A DNA stretch of 64,000 nt from Corbicula japonica (GCA_038501625.1 JAZAYU010000015.1:5292991-5356990), one strand, 5' to 3'; positions 1-11,488 are shown, counted from the stretch's first letter. The notes: generated by a model not told the origin, from the sequence alone. A program made the numbers and translations.

Positions 1-1275
1 CTCTTGTCGTCATAGATGGCATTGTTCATGCTGATGATATATTCTAAGTATGAAGTGAATAGGACAAGTACTTTCAAAGTTATAGGCAACATTAAGTTTC
101 AGGTTAAAGTTGCATTTGAAAGGGGCATAACTCAAAAAATATTGAAACTGGAGTTATCATTCTTGTTGTCATAGATGGCATTGTTCATGCTGATGATATA
201 TTCCAAGTATGAAGTGAATAGGACAAGTACTTTCAAAGTTATAGGCAACATTAAGTTTCAGGTTAAAGTTGCATTGGAAAGGGGCATAACTAAAAAAAAT
301 ATTGAAACTGAAGTTATCATTCTTGTCGTCACAGATGGTTTAAGTGAAAGGGATAAGTTCTTTCAAAGTTATAGGCAACATTAAATTTCATGTTAAAGTG
401 GTACTTGAAAGGGGCGTAACTCAAAACATATTGGAACTGGAGTTATCATTCTTGTTGACACAGATGGGGTTGTTTATGCTGATGATATATTTAAAGTACG
501 AAGTGAATAGGACAAGTACTTTCAAAGTTAAAGGCCACATTAAGTTTCATGTTAAAGTTGCATTTGAAAGGGGCATAACTCATAAAATAGTGAAACTGGA
601 GTTATCGTTCTTGTTGTCACGGATCGCTGTGTTCATGCTGATGATATATTTTAAGTATGAAGTGAATAGGACAAGTACTTTCAAAGTTATAGGCCACATT
701 AAGTTTCATGTTAAAGTTGCATTTGAAAGGGGCACAACTCATAAAATAGTGAAAGAGGAGTTATCGTTCTTGATGGCACAGATCACTGTGTTCATGCTGA
801 TGATATATTCCAAGTATGAAGTGAATAGGACAAGTACTTTCAAAGTTATAGGCCACATTAAGTTTCATGTTAAAGTTGCATTTGAAAGGGGCATAACTCA
901 TAAAATAGTGATAGAAGAGTTATCGTTCTTGTTGTCACAGATCGCTGTGTTCATGCCGATGATATATTCCAAGTATGAAGTGAATAGGACAAGTACTTTC
1001 AAAGTAATAGGCCACATTAAGTTTCATGTTAAAGTTGCATTTGAAAGGGGCATTACTGATAAAATAGCGAAAGAGGATTTATCGTTCTTGTTGGAACGGA
1101 TCGCTGTGTTCATGCTGATGATATATTCCAAGTATGAAGTGAATAGGACAAGTACTTTCAAAGTTATAGGCCACATTAAGTTTCATGTTAAAGCTTGGGG
1201 ACTACCGGACGACGCCGATGACGCCGACGGACAATAGGATCCCTATGTGTCTACATGCTATCGCAGGCGACACAA
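1..1275 (+). repeat. 159-bp tandem array and 3' end of an HP-I element
   Basis: The anchor GAATAGGACAAGTACTTTC recurs at 57, 216, 346 (altered), 505, 664, 823, 982 and 1141. The step is 159 bp except for one shortened unit. Because 159 is 53 codons, a 297-codon open frame (344-1237) runs through the array; it is repeat translation, not a gene. Each unit carries AAAGGGGCATAACT. After the last unit come a GACGCCG-rich stretch (1207-1231), CCCTATGTGTCTACATGC and GGCGACACAAAA, the usual HP-I end (compare 17041-17088 and 41660-41717). The 5' end lies outside the window. Confidence 0.85.
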
Positions 1276-1740
1276 AAATGGTGTAGTGCTATCAAATCAA
1301 ACAATTTTAAAATCCAACTATAAATAACAAAGTTATGAACCAGAGATGATTTTGCATCATTTGATCATGCTGTGACCTTGATCTTTAAGGTAGCCACCCA
1401 AATGTTGCGCATCACACGTCCCCTTTATATTTAATGTATGAACTGAAATGTTGCGGGTGACATGTCCTCTCATTATGGTGATCATTTCTGTGAAATAATT
1501 TTAAAATCTGACTTTAAATAACAAAGTTATGGGCCTGACACAATTTTGTTTCAAGGTCATGCTAGACCTACAAGTAGTTACCCAAATGTTGCACACGATT
1601 TTAAAATCACACTTCAAATAACTAAGTTATGGGCTGGACACCAATGCCTGACATACGGACAGATGGACAACCCGGCCACTATATGCTCCCCCAACCCCAA
1701 TTTCTTCGGGTATCATAAATACACCGTGTCATGTAAATAA
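1276..1740 (+). repeat. Decayed K-type tandem array
   Basis: Three to four diverged units hold TAACAAAGTTATGGGC, ATTTTGCTTCAAGGTCATG, ACCCAAATGTTGC and GTGATCATTTCTGTGAAATA, the words of the K array at 19268-20784. It ends with GACATACGGACAGATGGACA near 1660. The open frame at 1546-1740 is repeat translation. Confidence 0.7.
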
Positions 1741-1806
1741 AATAATGTTAACTTCTGAAAATGCCTGGAACTCACCTAGTGAATTATCTTCTGTGAATGA
1801 ATTAAT

Positions 1807-2149
1807 CAGGGCTTTTCATCCTTATATAACAGAGGCCTATAAAAGGCCTCTTCCCAATCCAAAAATTTAGTATTTTTTCCCAATTGTGGCAGAAACTCTT
1901 CCCAAAATGCTAGGTAAGATGTCCAAAAATGGTTAAAAGTTAAACTCCTCTGAGGTCAGTGAGGAGTGTTTGAAAATTGAAGTCTGGAAAATAAAGTGCT
2001 TAATAAATTAGATTTAAGTTAAAAATAACTATTACTATTCAATTTCATAAAGTAGAACCCATCTTTCAATAAATTTAACAATTATCGCGCATTAATTTCC
2101 CAATTGGAAAGGCCAGGGCCTCTTCCCAATTTTCTGATGAAAAGTCCTG
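1807..2149. mobile_element. Small hAT-like non-autonomous element
   Basis: The left end CAGGGCTTTTCATC and the right end GATGAAAAGTCCTG are inverted copies with one mismatch. The subterminal AGAGGCCT / AGGCCTCT and TTCCCAAT words are also inverted. hAT elements typically begin CAGGG. The 8-bp flanks do not match well, so the target duplication has decayed or the assignment is loose. Confidence 0.5.
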
Positions 2150-2274
2150 TAAATATTCGTGGCCATGAAATTTAATGGTTTTTGGTAGAACAGGATTTTC
2201 TTGGGTTTTAAATTTGCAGTTTTCAATCAGTTAATGTAAGATTCTATATTTCACATCTTTTTTATTTGCCCAAA

Positions 2275-2708
2275 AGGACGTATAATCTTATCTCCTCGGT
2301 GTCCATCTGTCTGTCCGTTAGCAATTTTCCTTTCGCTCTGTAACTCTTTAACAGGTGCATAGAATTATCGAATGCGACCGAAAAATCTTTTTACTGGAAA
2401 CCTCAATGCCTTAAGCTTAGATATTTGGTATGTAGCATTGTCTAATGGATACTTACCAAGTTTGTTCAAATTATGTCCCCTGGGCCAAAATTTGCCACGC
2501 CCCAGGGTTCTCTTAGTTTACATTGATTTATATAGGAAAACATAAATAATCATTTTTCTCTGAAATAATGCGACTAGACCTTAGATATTTCGTATTGAGT
2601 ATTGTGAAGAGAACCTTTACCAGCATTATTTAAATGTAGGCCCTTGGGTAAAGCTGAGAGTACTTTTGTACTCAGGTGACCAATATAGGGCCATGATGGC
2701 CGTCTTGT
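2275..2708 (-). mobile_element. Old fragment of HP-B in reverse orientation
   Basis: The right end reads AGTACTTTTGTACTCAGGTG then AGGGCCATGATGGCC and GTCTTG. This is the reverse complement of the HP-B start at 20785-20840, including the hairpin stem and the inverted-repeat word. The interior (2388-2640) is a diverged reverse copy of the HP-B 165-bp unit, with CCCCAGGG and TTAGATATTTGG. The other end is missing. Confidence 0.7.
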
Positions 2709-2774
2709 TTTTATATTTCTTGACTGTTAATACATTTTATTTCTTCATATCTTGACACGTTATTAACGTCTTAC

Positions 2775-3200
2775 AGAATTCGCATTCGGTATTTTCAGTC
2801 ACATTTTGTCTTTTTCTGTCGCATTCGGTATTTGTCCGTTGATGTAACGTCCGTATTTAAACCGAAAAAGAATTATTATTAGGCTATCAACATATTATAT
2901 TTCTTGACAAGTAAATAACATTCTATCTGAATTGACATTCGGTATTTTAGTTAAATTTAGTAGTTTTCAGTCACATTCGGTTTTTGTCATTAAAATTTTG
3001 TTGTTGTCCGTGTTTAAACTCAAAAAGAGTTATAATTTCGTTATTTACATGTTATTTTGTATTTCTGGACACGCATTTAACGTCTTACTGAAGTCGCATT
3101 CGGTATTTTTTAGTCACATTCGGTATTTTTCGGTCGCATTCGGTATTTTTCGGTCGCATTCGGTATTTTTTGGTATTTTTCGGTCGCGTTCGGTAATTCT
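2775..3200 (+). repeat. TCGCATTCGGTATTTTT minisatellite
   Basis: A word of about 20 bp, (T/A)C(G/A)CATTCGGTATTTTT, is scattered at 2778-2835 and 2935-2975. It is tandem at 3094-3197, with about five close copies and one shortened copy (TTGGTATTTTTCGG). Confidence 0.75.
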
Positions 3201-3204
3201 ATGC

Positions 3205-4100
3205 ACCCCTCTTTAACCCCTTGATGGATTTCAAAGAAACCTGACATGTTTACCACACTGAGACAACATGCAGAAGCCATGTTATTGACGGGGCATCCGT
3301 GGCCGAGTGGTTAAGGTTTCCTACTTAAAATCACCTGCCCTTCACCGCTGTGAGTTCGAGACCTAGCAGGGTCAAGATCTTTCATGTGAGGAAGCTTGCC
3401 AGCTAGCTTGTAGAATGTCGGTCGTTCTATCTAGGTGCCTGTCGGGAGTGGCACCTGGGGTCTTCCTCCACCATGTAAAAGCTGGTATGCCAAATGGGCC
3501 TAAGAAGCAATAAGCTTAGCATCTGTTGATGTTCCAGCCTCTAATCTATATAAAATATGAAATGAAATGGATGGCTCCCTGTAAGGTCAAGGTCAGACAA
3601 AGGGGTCAAAGGTCATATGACTTTGTTTCCCGTCCGCTCTGTAACTCTTGAACCCCTTGAAGGATTTTGAAGAAACCTGACACAAATGTTAACCAGATTA
3701 AGACAACATGCAGGTGCCAGGTTCAGGATGACTCACTTCAAGGTCAAGGTCACACTTGGAAATCAAAAATCAGTTTATTTTGTTTCCCTTCCTATCTGTA
3801 ACTCTTTAACATCTTGAAGGATTTTGAAGAAACCAGACAAAAATGTTAACCACATTGAGATGACGTGCAAAAACCATGTTTAGGATGACATGCTTCAAGG
3901 TCAAGGTCAGACTTAGGGGTCAAAGGGTTTTTTCCCTTAAGCTCTCAACCCCTTAGGGGATTTGGAAGAAACCTGAAACAAATGTTAACTACACTGAGAC
4001 AACGTGCAGAAGCCATGTTCCAGATGGCTCGCTTCAAGGTCAAGGTCAGACTTTCCGTAACTCTTAAACTCTGTAACTCTTGAACATCTTCAAGGATGTC
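3205..4100 (+). repeat. Tandem array, about 170-bp units, interrupted by a SINE
   Basis: About four units share GTAACTCTTGAACCCCTTG, GAAGAAACCTGACA, AAATGTTAACCACA and CTTCAAGGTCAAGGTCAGAC. The SINE at 3291-3555 splits one unit between GCCATGTT and ATGGATGGCTCC. Confidence 0.75.
3291..3555 (+). mobile_element. tRNA-derived SINE
   Basis: The head looks like a tRNA. An A box TGGCCGAGTGG is at 3300-3310 and a B box GAGTTCGAGACC at 3352-3363, with spacing right for a Ser/Leu-like tRNA with a long variable arm. The body that follows (3364-3500) has TAGGTGCCTGTC and GGCACCTGGGGTCTTCCTCC, words I recall from widespread bivalve SINEs with a conserved core. Calling it a Meta-SINE type is an inference. 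Clear flanking target repeats are not visible. Confidence 0.75.
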
Positions 4101-4915
4101 TTTTTCCTGTCCTTTGGGCTTCATCAGTCTAAATTTTGCTCACATCCTCTGATACAACCCTTTCGGCAAATATTAGCCCACTTCACAGTGCTCTTGTTTT
4201 TTTAATTTGTGGATTAACCGCAATAGGGAATAACAAAATTAATAAATTCCATATAGTATCACTTTACCATTAATTAATTTACTGTAAATTACTATCCTTT
4301 CATGGAATAGTGTTAATCTGAAAATACTGCATAGAAAATTCCATGTTTACTGCCATTGCATAACATCTTTTGTGATGGATTAAAACGGTACTAAATACTG
4401 GTGTAAATATTGAGTTGTGCTCTAGATAGGGCTAGGCAGCGTGGGCAGTAACCCTAACCCTAATAAAACCCTATACTTTTTTCCAAATACCAGTAAAATA
4501 AAGTGTTTTTTTTAAGAATTTAGAAAAATCTTACAAAATAAATCATTTTTTCTTCGAGACAAGATTTCTGTCAAATGATTAGCATAACAAAGTTATGGAC
4601 TGGACATAAATTTGGGATGGACGGATGAACGGATGGACAGACAATTTTCATTTGGGGAGCATAACAATAACCGATAACTAATGAGCAAATGATATTAATT
4701 TTGATAAATGGCTAGTTCGCTTATTCCGATAAATATAAGAAACTATAGGGGGAGTCTGCAAAGACATAAAGTTGTCCTTCCAGCCGGGAAAAGCAACCGT
4801 CTTCCTCAAAATCCCTATGTCTTCACCAGACGCCAGTTATGACATGACTGGTTAGTTATCAGAAACCAATTTTAATTGTAAGATTTTTAAGAAGGCACCA
4901 AAAAACCCTACTCAC
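4101..4915. other. No gene recognised; short telomere-like tract
   Basis: AT-rich sequence with no repeat family I recognise. TAACCCTAACCCTAA occurs at 4449-4463. A short K-like remnant (AACAAAGTTATGGACTGGAC) is near 4590 and a GGACGGATGAACGGATGG tract near 4620. The right edge is the intron following the HOP2 exon. Confidence 0.5.
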
Positions 4916-5020
4916 CTCTGAGAACTGGGACTGGTCAGCCACATACACCTTCTGTTTGCCATAAGCCTTCTCTTTGATCTTTCCCTCTGCTGCCAAACTC
5001 TCACATGCTTTCACTACAGC
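4916..5020 (-). CDS. PSMC3IP: PSMC3IP/HOP2 internal exon (second half of winged helix)
   Basis: The minus-strand exon from 5020 down to 4916 is 105 nt, exactly 35 codons, phase 0 at both ends. Acceptor TTACAG is at 5026-5021 and donor GTGAGT at 4915-4910. The translation starts AVVKACESLA and continues EGKIKEKAYGKQKVYVADQ. It corresponds to the part of HOP2 that in vertebrates reads GKIKEKMYGKQKIY followed by ADQ, the wing of the DNA-binding winged helix. It joins in frame to the exon at 32182-32088 across a 27,067-bp intron. The coiled-coil and C-terminal exons are expected left of position 1; none was recognised in 1-4915. Intact splice sites and frame suggest a functional gene rather than a processed copy. 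Confidence 0.94.
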
Positions 5021-5210
5021 CTGTAATATGTTAGTAAACAAGAATTGGGTAAAGTGTTTCACAAGGGGGCAACCCAGCAACCTAAAAAGACTTCTCCCAC
5101 ACCCTAGTTGTTTTATTTCCCACTTTATTATAGTATTTGCCAACAAAGATTTTTTAAAAATGGGGATGTTTTGTTTACAAAGAAAATGTAAACATAGTTA
5201 AAGTGATTAA

Positions 5211-6646
5211 GGTTTTAGAACTGTAATATTTCCGCCAAACATCGACTTATGCCGTCACTAATTCGTTTTTTCCGAACGCCGTTTCGTACGTTTCCGGTTG
5301 ATGCTATTTTTCGTAAAAGGAGTCTACTCTTTAGGTGTTTTCCGCGATTATGACGTCATTAATAACTAAATCAAATTATAACAAAGTGCGGATATAAAAT
5401 TGATGTAAAGTAAACAAATATTTTCAAAACAAATACTCAAAATAAGTCTATAGACGAACAACACTCAGTAATGAATAGAGCTTATATGAAATTGACAACG
5501 TGTGATGAATCCCCCGTGGCGTAGTGGTAACGCTCAGGACCTTTCATTTTGACGGACCCGGTTCAATCCTCGGGAGAGGAACCTTTTTTCCCCCTTTTTC
5601 TTCTTTTTTTAAAAATTATTGTGAGGAAATTTTTGGAGAAAATAGTATAATCAATAGGTTTAAAATTCGGAAATAATTGTTATTATTCTTCATCTTCATT
5701 TAGTAGCCATGAAAACTGAAATATTGTAATGATATTATTACAAAATACTGACTCTTTTATAAAACAGCAACAGAATCATGATATGAAACTAAAATGATTA
5801 TGGAATCTGTACTTTCATTTAGGAAAATGTTGCTATTTTATTGTTTCTATAATTGAACAGTAATTTGTGATACTTGTCTTATAAAACTAATTTTATGTGT
5901 TTGCACGATAATTTTTTCCTTTAAAAGAATGCTGTGGTTGCTATGGTTACGGTTGCCAAAATTACTTTTTGAGGTTAAATTTTAACCAGCATAGCTGATT
6001 GCTTGCGTATTTCTTGTTTTTCAAAAAATTTGAGGGGGTATAAAAAATCACCATTCGTAAACCAAGCCCTTTGGTTTTTGTGGTTTTTAACCGTTTGGTC
6101 TGGGCCATAGGTACCTATTTTGTAGGCCAATAAAATGAAAACAAAGATGGTGAGGTGCTCTTTTTTTTTAATTATTTGATTCTATACACATTGTAGATAA
6201 TTTTAATGTATAACACAATTATTTTACTGCATTAAACATGCACAAAAATCACAGATAAAAACTTGCTTAATTTTTGCAGATCAGGAAAATGTGCATTTCC
6301 GAAGATGGGCTACACTTTAAAAAAGTCAATTTATAAAGTGTTAGAAATAAATTCTAAACATAATGCTTGTTTTTTTCTGTTCAGATATGATGTCCTTAAA
6401 CAATTAGCCTTTATTTTACAAAATTTTACAAGGTTTCAAAGAAATAGAGATGAATTTAGCTTCTAGTATATTTGATTTTACAGCCCATTTTCCGAAACAG
6501 AGGGTCCCCTTCTAAAATACTAAATTTCTCGAGTTACGCACGGTAAACGTTTTTTAAAACTCGTGTTTAGATGTCTAAATGGATGTACTTGGAAATGAAA
6601 ACAACAAATCCCAATCTGCAAAAGTGCATATTACAGTTCTAAAACC
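5211..6646. mobile_element. TIR element with TTAA target duplication (piggyBac-like size class)
   Basis: The left end at 5211 reads GGTTTTAGAACTGTAATAT and the right end, in reverse, reads the same 19 bases at 6646-6628. TTAA flanks both sides (5207-5210 and 6647-6650). TTAA duplication is typical of piggyBac, although piggyBac ends usually begin CCC. No transposase was found; the open frame at 6263-6466 resembles nothing known to me. A tRNA-like segment lies at 5510-5580. Confidence 0.75.
5510..5580 (+). tRNA. tRNA-Glu-like pseudogene or SINE head
   Basis: TCCCCCGTGGCGTAGTGGTA is followed by a D arm GCGT/ACGC, the loop word CTTTCA (anticodon TTC, Glu, with U before it) and a T-arm word GGTTCAATCC. 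It ends at GAGAGGA and is followed by TTTTTT, a pol III-type terminator. Anticodon-stem and acceptor pairing are imperfect, so it is probably not a working tRNA gene. Confidence 0.45.
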
Positions 6647-6689
6647 TTAAAAAAAAATATTATTTATTTTTTATATTATTCAGAAAGAA

Positions 6690-8515
6690 CTAGATGTTTT
6701 TTGTGAAAAACGCATGTCTCCCCCCTGTGCCCCCCCCCCCCTGCGCCCAGACCCCTGTGACCTTGACCTTTGACCTACTGATCCCATAATCAATAGGGTT
6801 CATCTACTCAATAAGGGCTATTACCCTATTTAGTTTGAATGCTCTGGGTCAAGCGGTACTCCAGTAATTGACCAGATACGGTTTTTACTCTTCGGGGCCC
6901 CTGTGACCTTGACCTCTGACCTACTGACCCCAAAATCAACAGAAGTCCTCTACTCAATAAGGACATCCATCGTATGGTTTGAATGGTCTGGGTAAAATAG
7001 AACTCCTATTATTGAGTGGAAACGGTTTTCACTCTTCAGGCCCCTTTGACCTTGACCTTTGACCTACTGACCCCAAAATCAATAGGGTTCTTCTTATCAA
7101 AAAGGGCTATCACCCTATGCGTTTTGAAGGCTTTGGGTCAAACGGTACTCCAGTTATTGAGCGGAAACGGTTTTCACTCTTCAGGCACCTGTGAATTTGA
7201 CCTTTGACCTACTGACCCCAAAATCAATAGGGTTCTTCTACTCCATAATGGCTATCAACCTATGAAGTTTGAAGTCCCTGGGTCAAAGGGTACTCAAGTT
7301 ATGGAGCAGAAACGGTTTTCACTCTTCGGGCCCCTGTGACCTTGACCTTTTACCTACTGACCCCAAAATCAATTGGGTTCTTCTACTCAATAAGGGCTGT
7401 CATCCTATGAAGTTTGAAGGATCTGGGCCAAACAGTACTCGAATTATTAAGCGGAAACGGTTTTCACTCTTCGGGCCCCTGTGACCTTGACCTTTGACCT
7501 ACAAACCCCAAAATCAGTAGGGTTCTCCTACTCAATAAGGGCTATCACCCTTTGAAGTTTGAAGGCTCTGGGTCAAAGGGTACTCAAATTATTGAGCGGA
7601 AACGGTTTTCACTCTTCGGGTCACTGTGACCTTGACCTTTGAGCTACTGACCCCAAAATCAATAGGGTTCTTCTACTCTATAAGGGCTGTCATCCTATGA
7701 AGTTTGAAGTCTCTGGGTCAAAGGGTACTCGAGTTAATGAGCCGAAACGGTTTTCACTCTTCGGGTCACTGTGACCTTGACCTTTGACCTATTGACCCCA
7801 AAATCAATAGGGTTTTTCTACTCAATAAGGGCTATCACCCTATGAAGTTTGAAGGCTCTGGGTCAAAAGGTACTCGAGTTATTGAGCGGAAACGGTTTTT
7901 ACTCTTCGGGTCACTGTGACCTTGACCTTTGAGCTACTGACCCCAAAATCAATAGGGTTTTCTACTCAATAAGGGCTATCACCCTATGAAGTTTGGAGGC
8001 TCCAGGTCAAAGGGTACTCGAGTTATTGAGCGGAAACAGTTTTCACTCTTCGGGTCACTGTGACCTTGACCTTTGACCTACTGACCCCAAAATCATAAGG
8101 GTTCTTCTACTCAATAACGGCTATCATCCTATGAAGTTTGAAGGCTCTGGGTCAAAGGGTACGGGAGTTATTGAGCGGAAACGGTTTTCACTCTTCGGGT
8201 CACTGTGACCTTGACCTTTGACCTACTGACCCCAAAATCAATAGGGTTCTTCTACTCAATAAGGGCTATCACCCTATGAAGTTTGAAGGCTCTGGGTCAA
8301 AGGGTACTCGAGTTATTGAGCGGAAACGGTTTTCACTCTTCGGGTCACTGTGACCTTGACCTTTGACCTACTGACCCCAAAATCAATAGGGTTCTTCTAC
8401 TCAATAAGGGCTATCACTCTATGAAGTTTGAAGGCTCTGGGTCAAAGGGTGACAGACAGACAGGGCAAAAACAATATGTCTCCCCAGAGGGGGGGGGGGG
8501 GGGGGAGGTGACATA
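6690..8515 (+). mobile_element. HP-N element, complete, with 12-unit 144-bp array
   Basis: It starts CTAGAT. The 5' hairpin is GTTTTT-TGTG-AAAAAC, followed by the inverted word ATGTCTCCCC. The core (about 6760-8450) has twelve 144-bp units with GTGACCTTGACCTTTGACCT, CCCCAAAATCAATAGGG, AGGGCTATCACCCTATGAAG and CGGAAACGGTTTTCACTC. Then come GACAGACAGACAGGG and a 3' hairpin arm pair ATGTCTCCCC / GGAGGTGACAT whose loop has become a 17-G run (8489-8505). Open frames inside are repeat translation. Confidence 0.85.
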
Positions 8516-8689
8516 ATCATTGTCTACATAGTTTACCTAAGTGGTCTAGGCCATAAGGATGTCATAATAGGACTTTTCTCAACCACTGGTTCCAATTCAA
8601 TGTATGATAAATTTTTTTAAGATAAATTTTATAAATAATGTTTCATTTATTATATTATTTCAAATAGATGACTTTTTCTTTAGGGGATG

Positions 8690-9046
8690 CATTTGGACCA
8701 GGGATAAATGTACATTTTGGCCCATGATTGCTCTATGGAAGCCTTGGAAGCAGATATTTTTGCTGATGATACAACTCTTACAGCATCAGGACTCTGTGCA
8801 CAAGAGTTAAATTATAAACTCCAAACCGACCTTGAAAATGTCAGCCTATGGTGTAAACAAAATGCAATGTTACTAAATGCTCAGAAAACAAAAGCAATGT
8901 ACCTGACATCTAACAATACACAACCACCACTTAAACCAATACACCTACAAGAACAGGAAATTGCATTTTCTGAAAGTGAAAAGTTACTAGGCGTTTTTGT
9001 TGACAATAAACTGAAGTGGCAAACTCAAATAGAAAAGACAATTAAA
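8690..9046 (+). pseudogene. Non-LTR retrotransposon reverse transcriptase, 5' part
   Basis: The frame from 8708 contains FADDTTL (8759-8779), the reverse transcriptase catalytic box in its non-LTR form. It is followed by WCKQNAMLLNAQKT and LLGVFVDNKLKWQTQIEK, the usual thumb-side motifs of Jockey/CR1-like elements. Upstream, GCATTTGGACC at 8687-8700 is a damaged remnant of the preceding QGCILGP-type motif with a stop in frame. The frame is cut at codon AAA 9044-9046 by HP-A and resumes at 10931. The copy is 5'-truncated and dead. Confidence 0.85.
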
Positions 9047-10928
9047 CAAGAGCTGTCAGAGGAGACAGCATGCTCGACTATTCGAAACATTTGAAACAAA
9101 TGCAATTTGAAGATTAAAACAATAATAACTATGGCCATACATTCATGTGCAATCAGGAAAAATATTAACAAGTGAATGGTACGGGAGAAATTCTTTTCAA
9201 ATAACAGAAATAATTCCTAAATGTACCATAAGTATTAAACTGAATAGGGGAATAACTATGAAATATTTCTGAATTTGTTAGAAAACTTGTTAGTAATTTT
9301 TTATTAGAGACATTTACTTTTAGTCAAATATCAATCACTTCAGTAATGTAACAGAAAAAGAACTGAAATGAAAATATAATGGTAGTTTGAAGTTGATACC
9401 TTAAGTATTTGCAAAGTTATCGATGAAGTGCACTTAAGTGAAAATATAAGTGAAACTATAAATGTGTCTATGGGACACGGATGCCCCACTATGCATCATT
9501 TTAAGACACTCAAGTGCAATGATGGGAATAATACGCGATACACTGCCCTTTCATGGTGAACATTTGTGTCAAGTTTTTTTGAAATCCCTCCATTTATAAT
9601 GAAGTTACAGCCTGGACAAGAAAATTCTATTTTTAGTAACAGTGACCTTGACCTTGGACCTTCAGGCTTGGGTATTGTGCGGACACACTGCCTTTTCATG
9701 AACATTTGTGCAAAGTTATTTTGAAATCCCTCCATTTATAACAAAGTAACAGCCTGGACAAGATAATTCTATTTTTAGTAACAGTGACCTTGACCTTTGA
9801 CCTACAGGCATGGGCATGGTACGTGACACACCGCCCTGTCATGGTGAACATTTGTGTCAAGTTATTTTGAAATCCTTCCATTCATAACAAAGTTACAGCC
9901 TGGACAAGAAAATTCTATTTTTAGTAACAGTGACCTTGACCTTGGATCTACAGGCATGGGTATTGTGCGGACACACCGCCTTGTCATGGTGAACATTTGT
10001 GCCAAGATATTTTGAAATCCCTCCATTCATAACAAAGTAACAGCCTAGACAAGAAAATTCTATTTTTAGTAACAGTGACCTTGACCATTGACCTACAGGC
10101 TTGGGCATGTACGTGACACACCGTCTTGATATGGTGAACAATTATACCAAGTTATTTAAAAACCCAATAAGAAATAACAAAGTTACAGAGCGGACACGAT
10201 TTTGCAAGAAAATTCTATTTTTAGTAACAGTGACCTTGACCTTGGACCTACAGGCATGGGTATTGTACGCGACACACCGCCTTGTCATGGTGAACATTTG
10301 TGCCAAGTTATTTTGAAATCCCTCCATTCATAACAAAGTTAAGGGCCGACTGTATATTTTGCTTAACACAAAATGTAAGCGAAAAAGGGGCATAATTTGA
10401 AAAATATTGGAAGAAGGGTTATGGGTCTTGTTGGTTATAATGTAGATTTTGATGGTGTAAATATATTTCAAGTTTCAAGGCAATATCTCAAGTAGTTTTA
10501 AAGTTAGGGGCAAAATGCATATTTTGCTTGACTCAAAATATAAGAAAAAAGGGGCATAACTTGAAATATATTGACAGCAGAGTTATGGGTCTTGTTGGTA
10601 ATGATGTAGAATTTGATGGTGAATATATATTCCAAGTTTCAAGTTGATATCTCAAGTAGTTTACAAGTTATGGACCAAAGTGCATATTTTCCTTAACGCA
10701 AAATTTAAACGAAAAAGGGGCATAACTTGAAAAATATTTGTAGCAGAGTTATGGGTGTTGTTGGTAATGATGTAGAATTTGATGGTGAATATATATTCCA
10801 AGTTTCAAGTTGATATCATAAGTAGTTTTCAAGTAATGGACCAAAGTGCATTTTTTGTTTAACGGACGCCGACGCCGACACCGGGGCGAGTAGGATAGCT
10901 CCCCTATTCTTCGAATAGTCGAGCTAAA
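9047..10928 (+). mobile_element. HP-A element, copy 1, inserted in the LINE
   Basis: It starts CAAGAG. The 5' hairpin is GCTGTC-AGAGGA-GACAGC, then the inverted word CTCGACTATTCGAA. At the 3' end GGACGCCGACGCCGACACC precedes the hairpin CTATTC-TTC-GAATAG and GTCGAGCTAAAAA. The interior holds an HP-D-like start (9456), six M-type units (9530-10330) and three units with AAAGGGGCATAACTTG (10370-10850). It is nearly identical throughout to 44014-45895. Removing it restores the LINE frame. Confidence 0.9.
9456..10330 (+). repeat. HP-D 5' end and M-type tandem array inside HP-A
   Basis: The HP-D start (CTATAAATGTGTCTATGGGA) is followed by M units: TGAACATTTGTGCCAAG, TTATTTTGAAATCCCTCC, ATAACAAAGTTACAGCC, AGAAAATTCTATTTTTAG, TAACAGTGACCTTGACCTT and CTACAGGCATGGGTATTG. 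Each is about 145 bp. There is no HP-D 3' end. The same arrangement is in the copy at 44423-45300, so it predates the HP-A duplication. Confidence 0.8.
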
Positions 10929-10930
10929 AA

Positions 10931-11488
10931 TGTAACTCCCAATTATATCTTCTCCTTTGAATAAAGCAATACCTTGATTTACATTCTAGAAAATTATTTT
11001 TTAATGCTTATGTGTTACCTCATTTAGATTACTGTTGCACAATCTGGGGCAATAGCAGCAATGAATTAATTGCAGAAATGATTAAATTTCAAAAAAGAGC
11101 TGCAAGAATTATTCTTGACAAAAGTTATGATGCTCCATCTGCTGAATTATTTAAACAACTAAACTGGATGAGATTTGATGAAAGAATAATATACAAAAAA
11201 GCTATCATTATGTATAAATCAATAAATGATACATCATCTCCTCAGTACATGAAAAACAAATTCCAATTTGTACACCAAAGACATGATCGTAACCTTAGGT
11301 CAGCAAGTAATTCAGATCTTGTAGTACCACGACCTAAAAAAGAAGTCTTTAGAAAATCCCTTGATTACTCAGGTGCTAAACTGTGGAATAATATCCCACT
11401 AAACATTCGTCAAGCAAAATCACTTAGTGAATTTCAAGCTTTGTATATAAACTGGCATTTTACATCCTTGTCTAAACCTTGTCAATAG
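10931..11488 (+). pseudogene. Non-LTR retrotransposon reverse transcriptase, 3' part
   Basis: This continues the coding frame cut at 9046; the 1,884-bp interruption is a multiple of three. The frame reads CNSQLYLLL, one TGA stop at 10958-10960, then IKQYLDLHSRKLFFNAYVLP and PHLDYCCTIWGNSSNELI, KFQKRAARIILD and SGAKLWNNIP to a TAG at 11486. This is the C-terminal region typical of Jockey/CR1-like ORF2 proteins. The TGA is probably a decayed CGA codon. The open frame usually visible starts at 11012. Confidence 0.88.

Noticed and set aside
344..1237. 297-codon repeat protein
   Set aside because: The frame is held open by a 159-bp tandem repeat; the same words occur outside it in non-coding arrays, and it ends in an HP-I terminus.
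4974..5201. 75-codon plus-strand frame
   Set aside because: Antisense of the HOP2 exon and its intron.
5930..5960. Second X-box (GTTGCTATGGTTAC)
   Set aside because: Departs from the consensus at the central C and is not symmetric; too weak to list as a site.
9496..10327. Short minus-strand proteins with CRSKVKVTVTKNRI
   Set aside because: Translation of M units (TTTTTAGTAACAGTGACC); the same peptides recur wherever M units occur (44.5, 51.5 and 60.8 kb).
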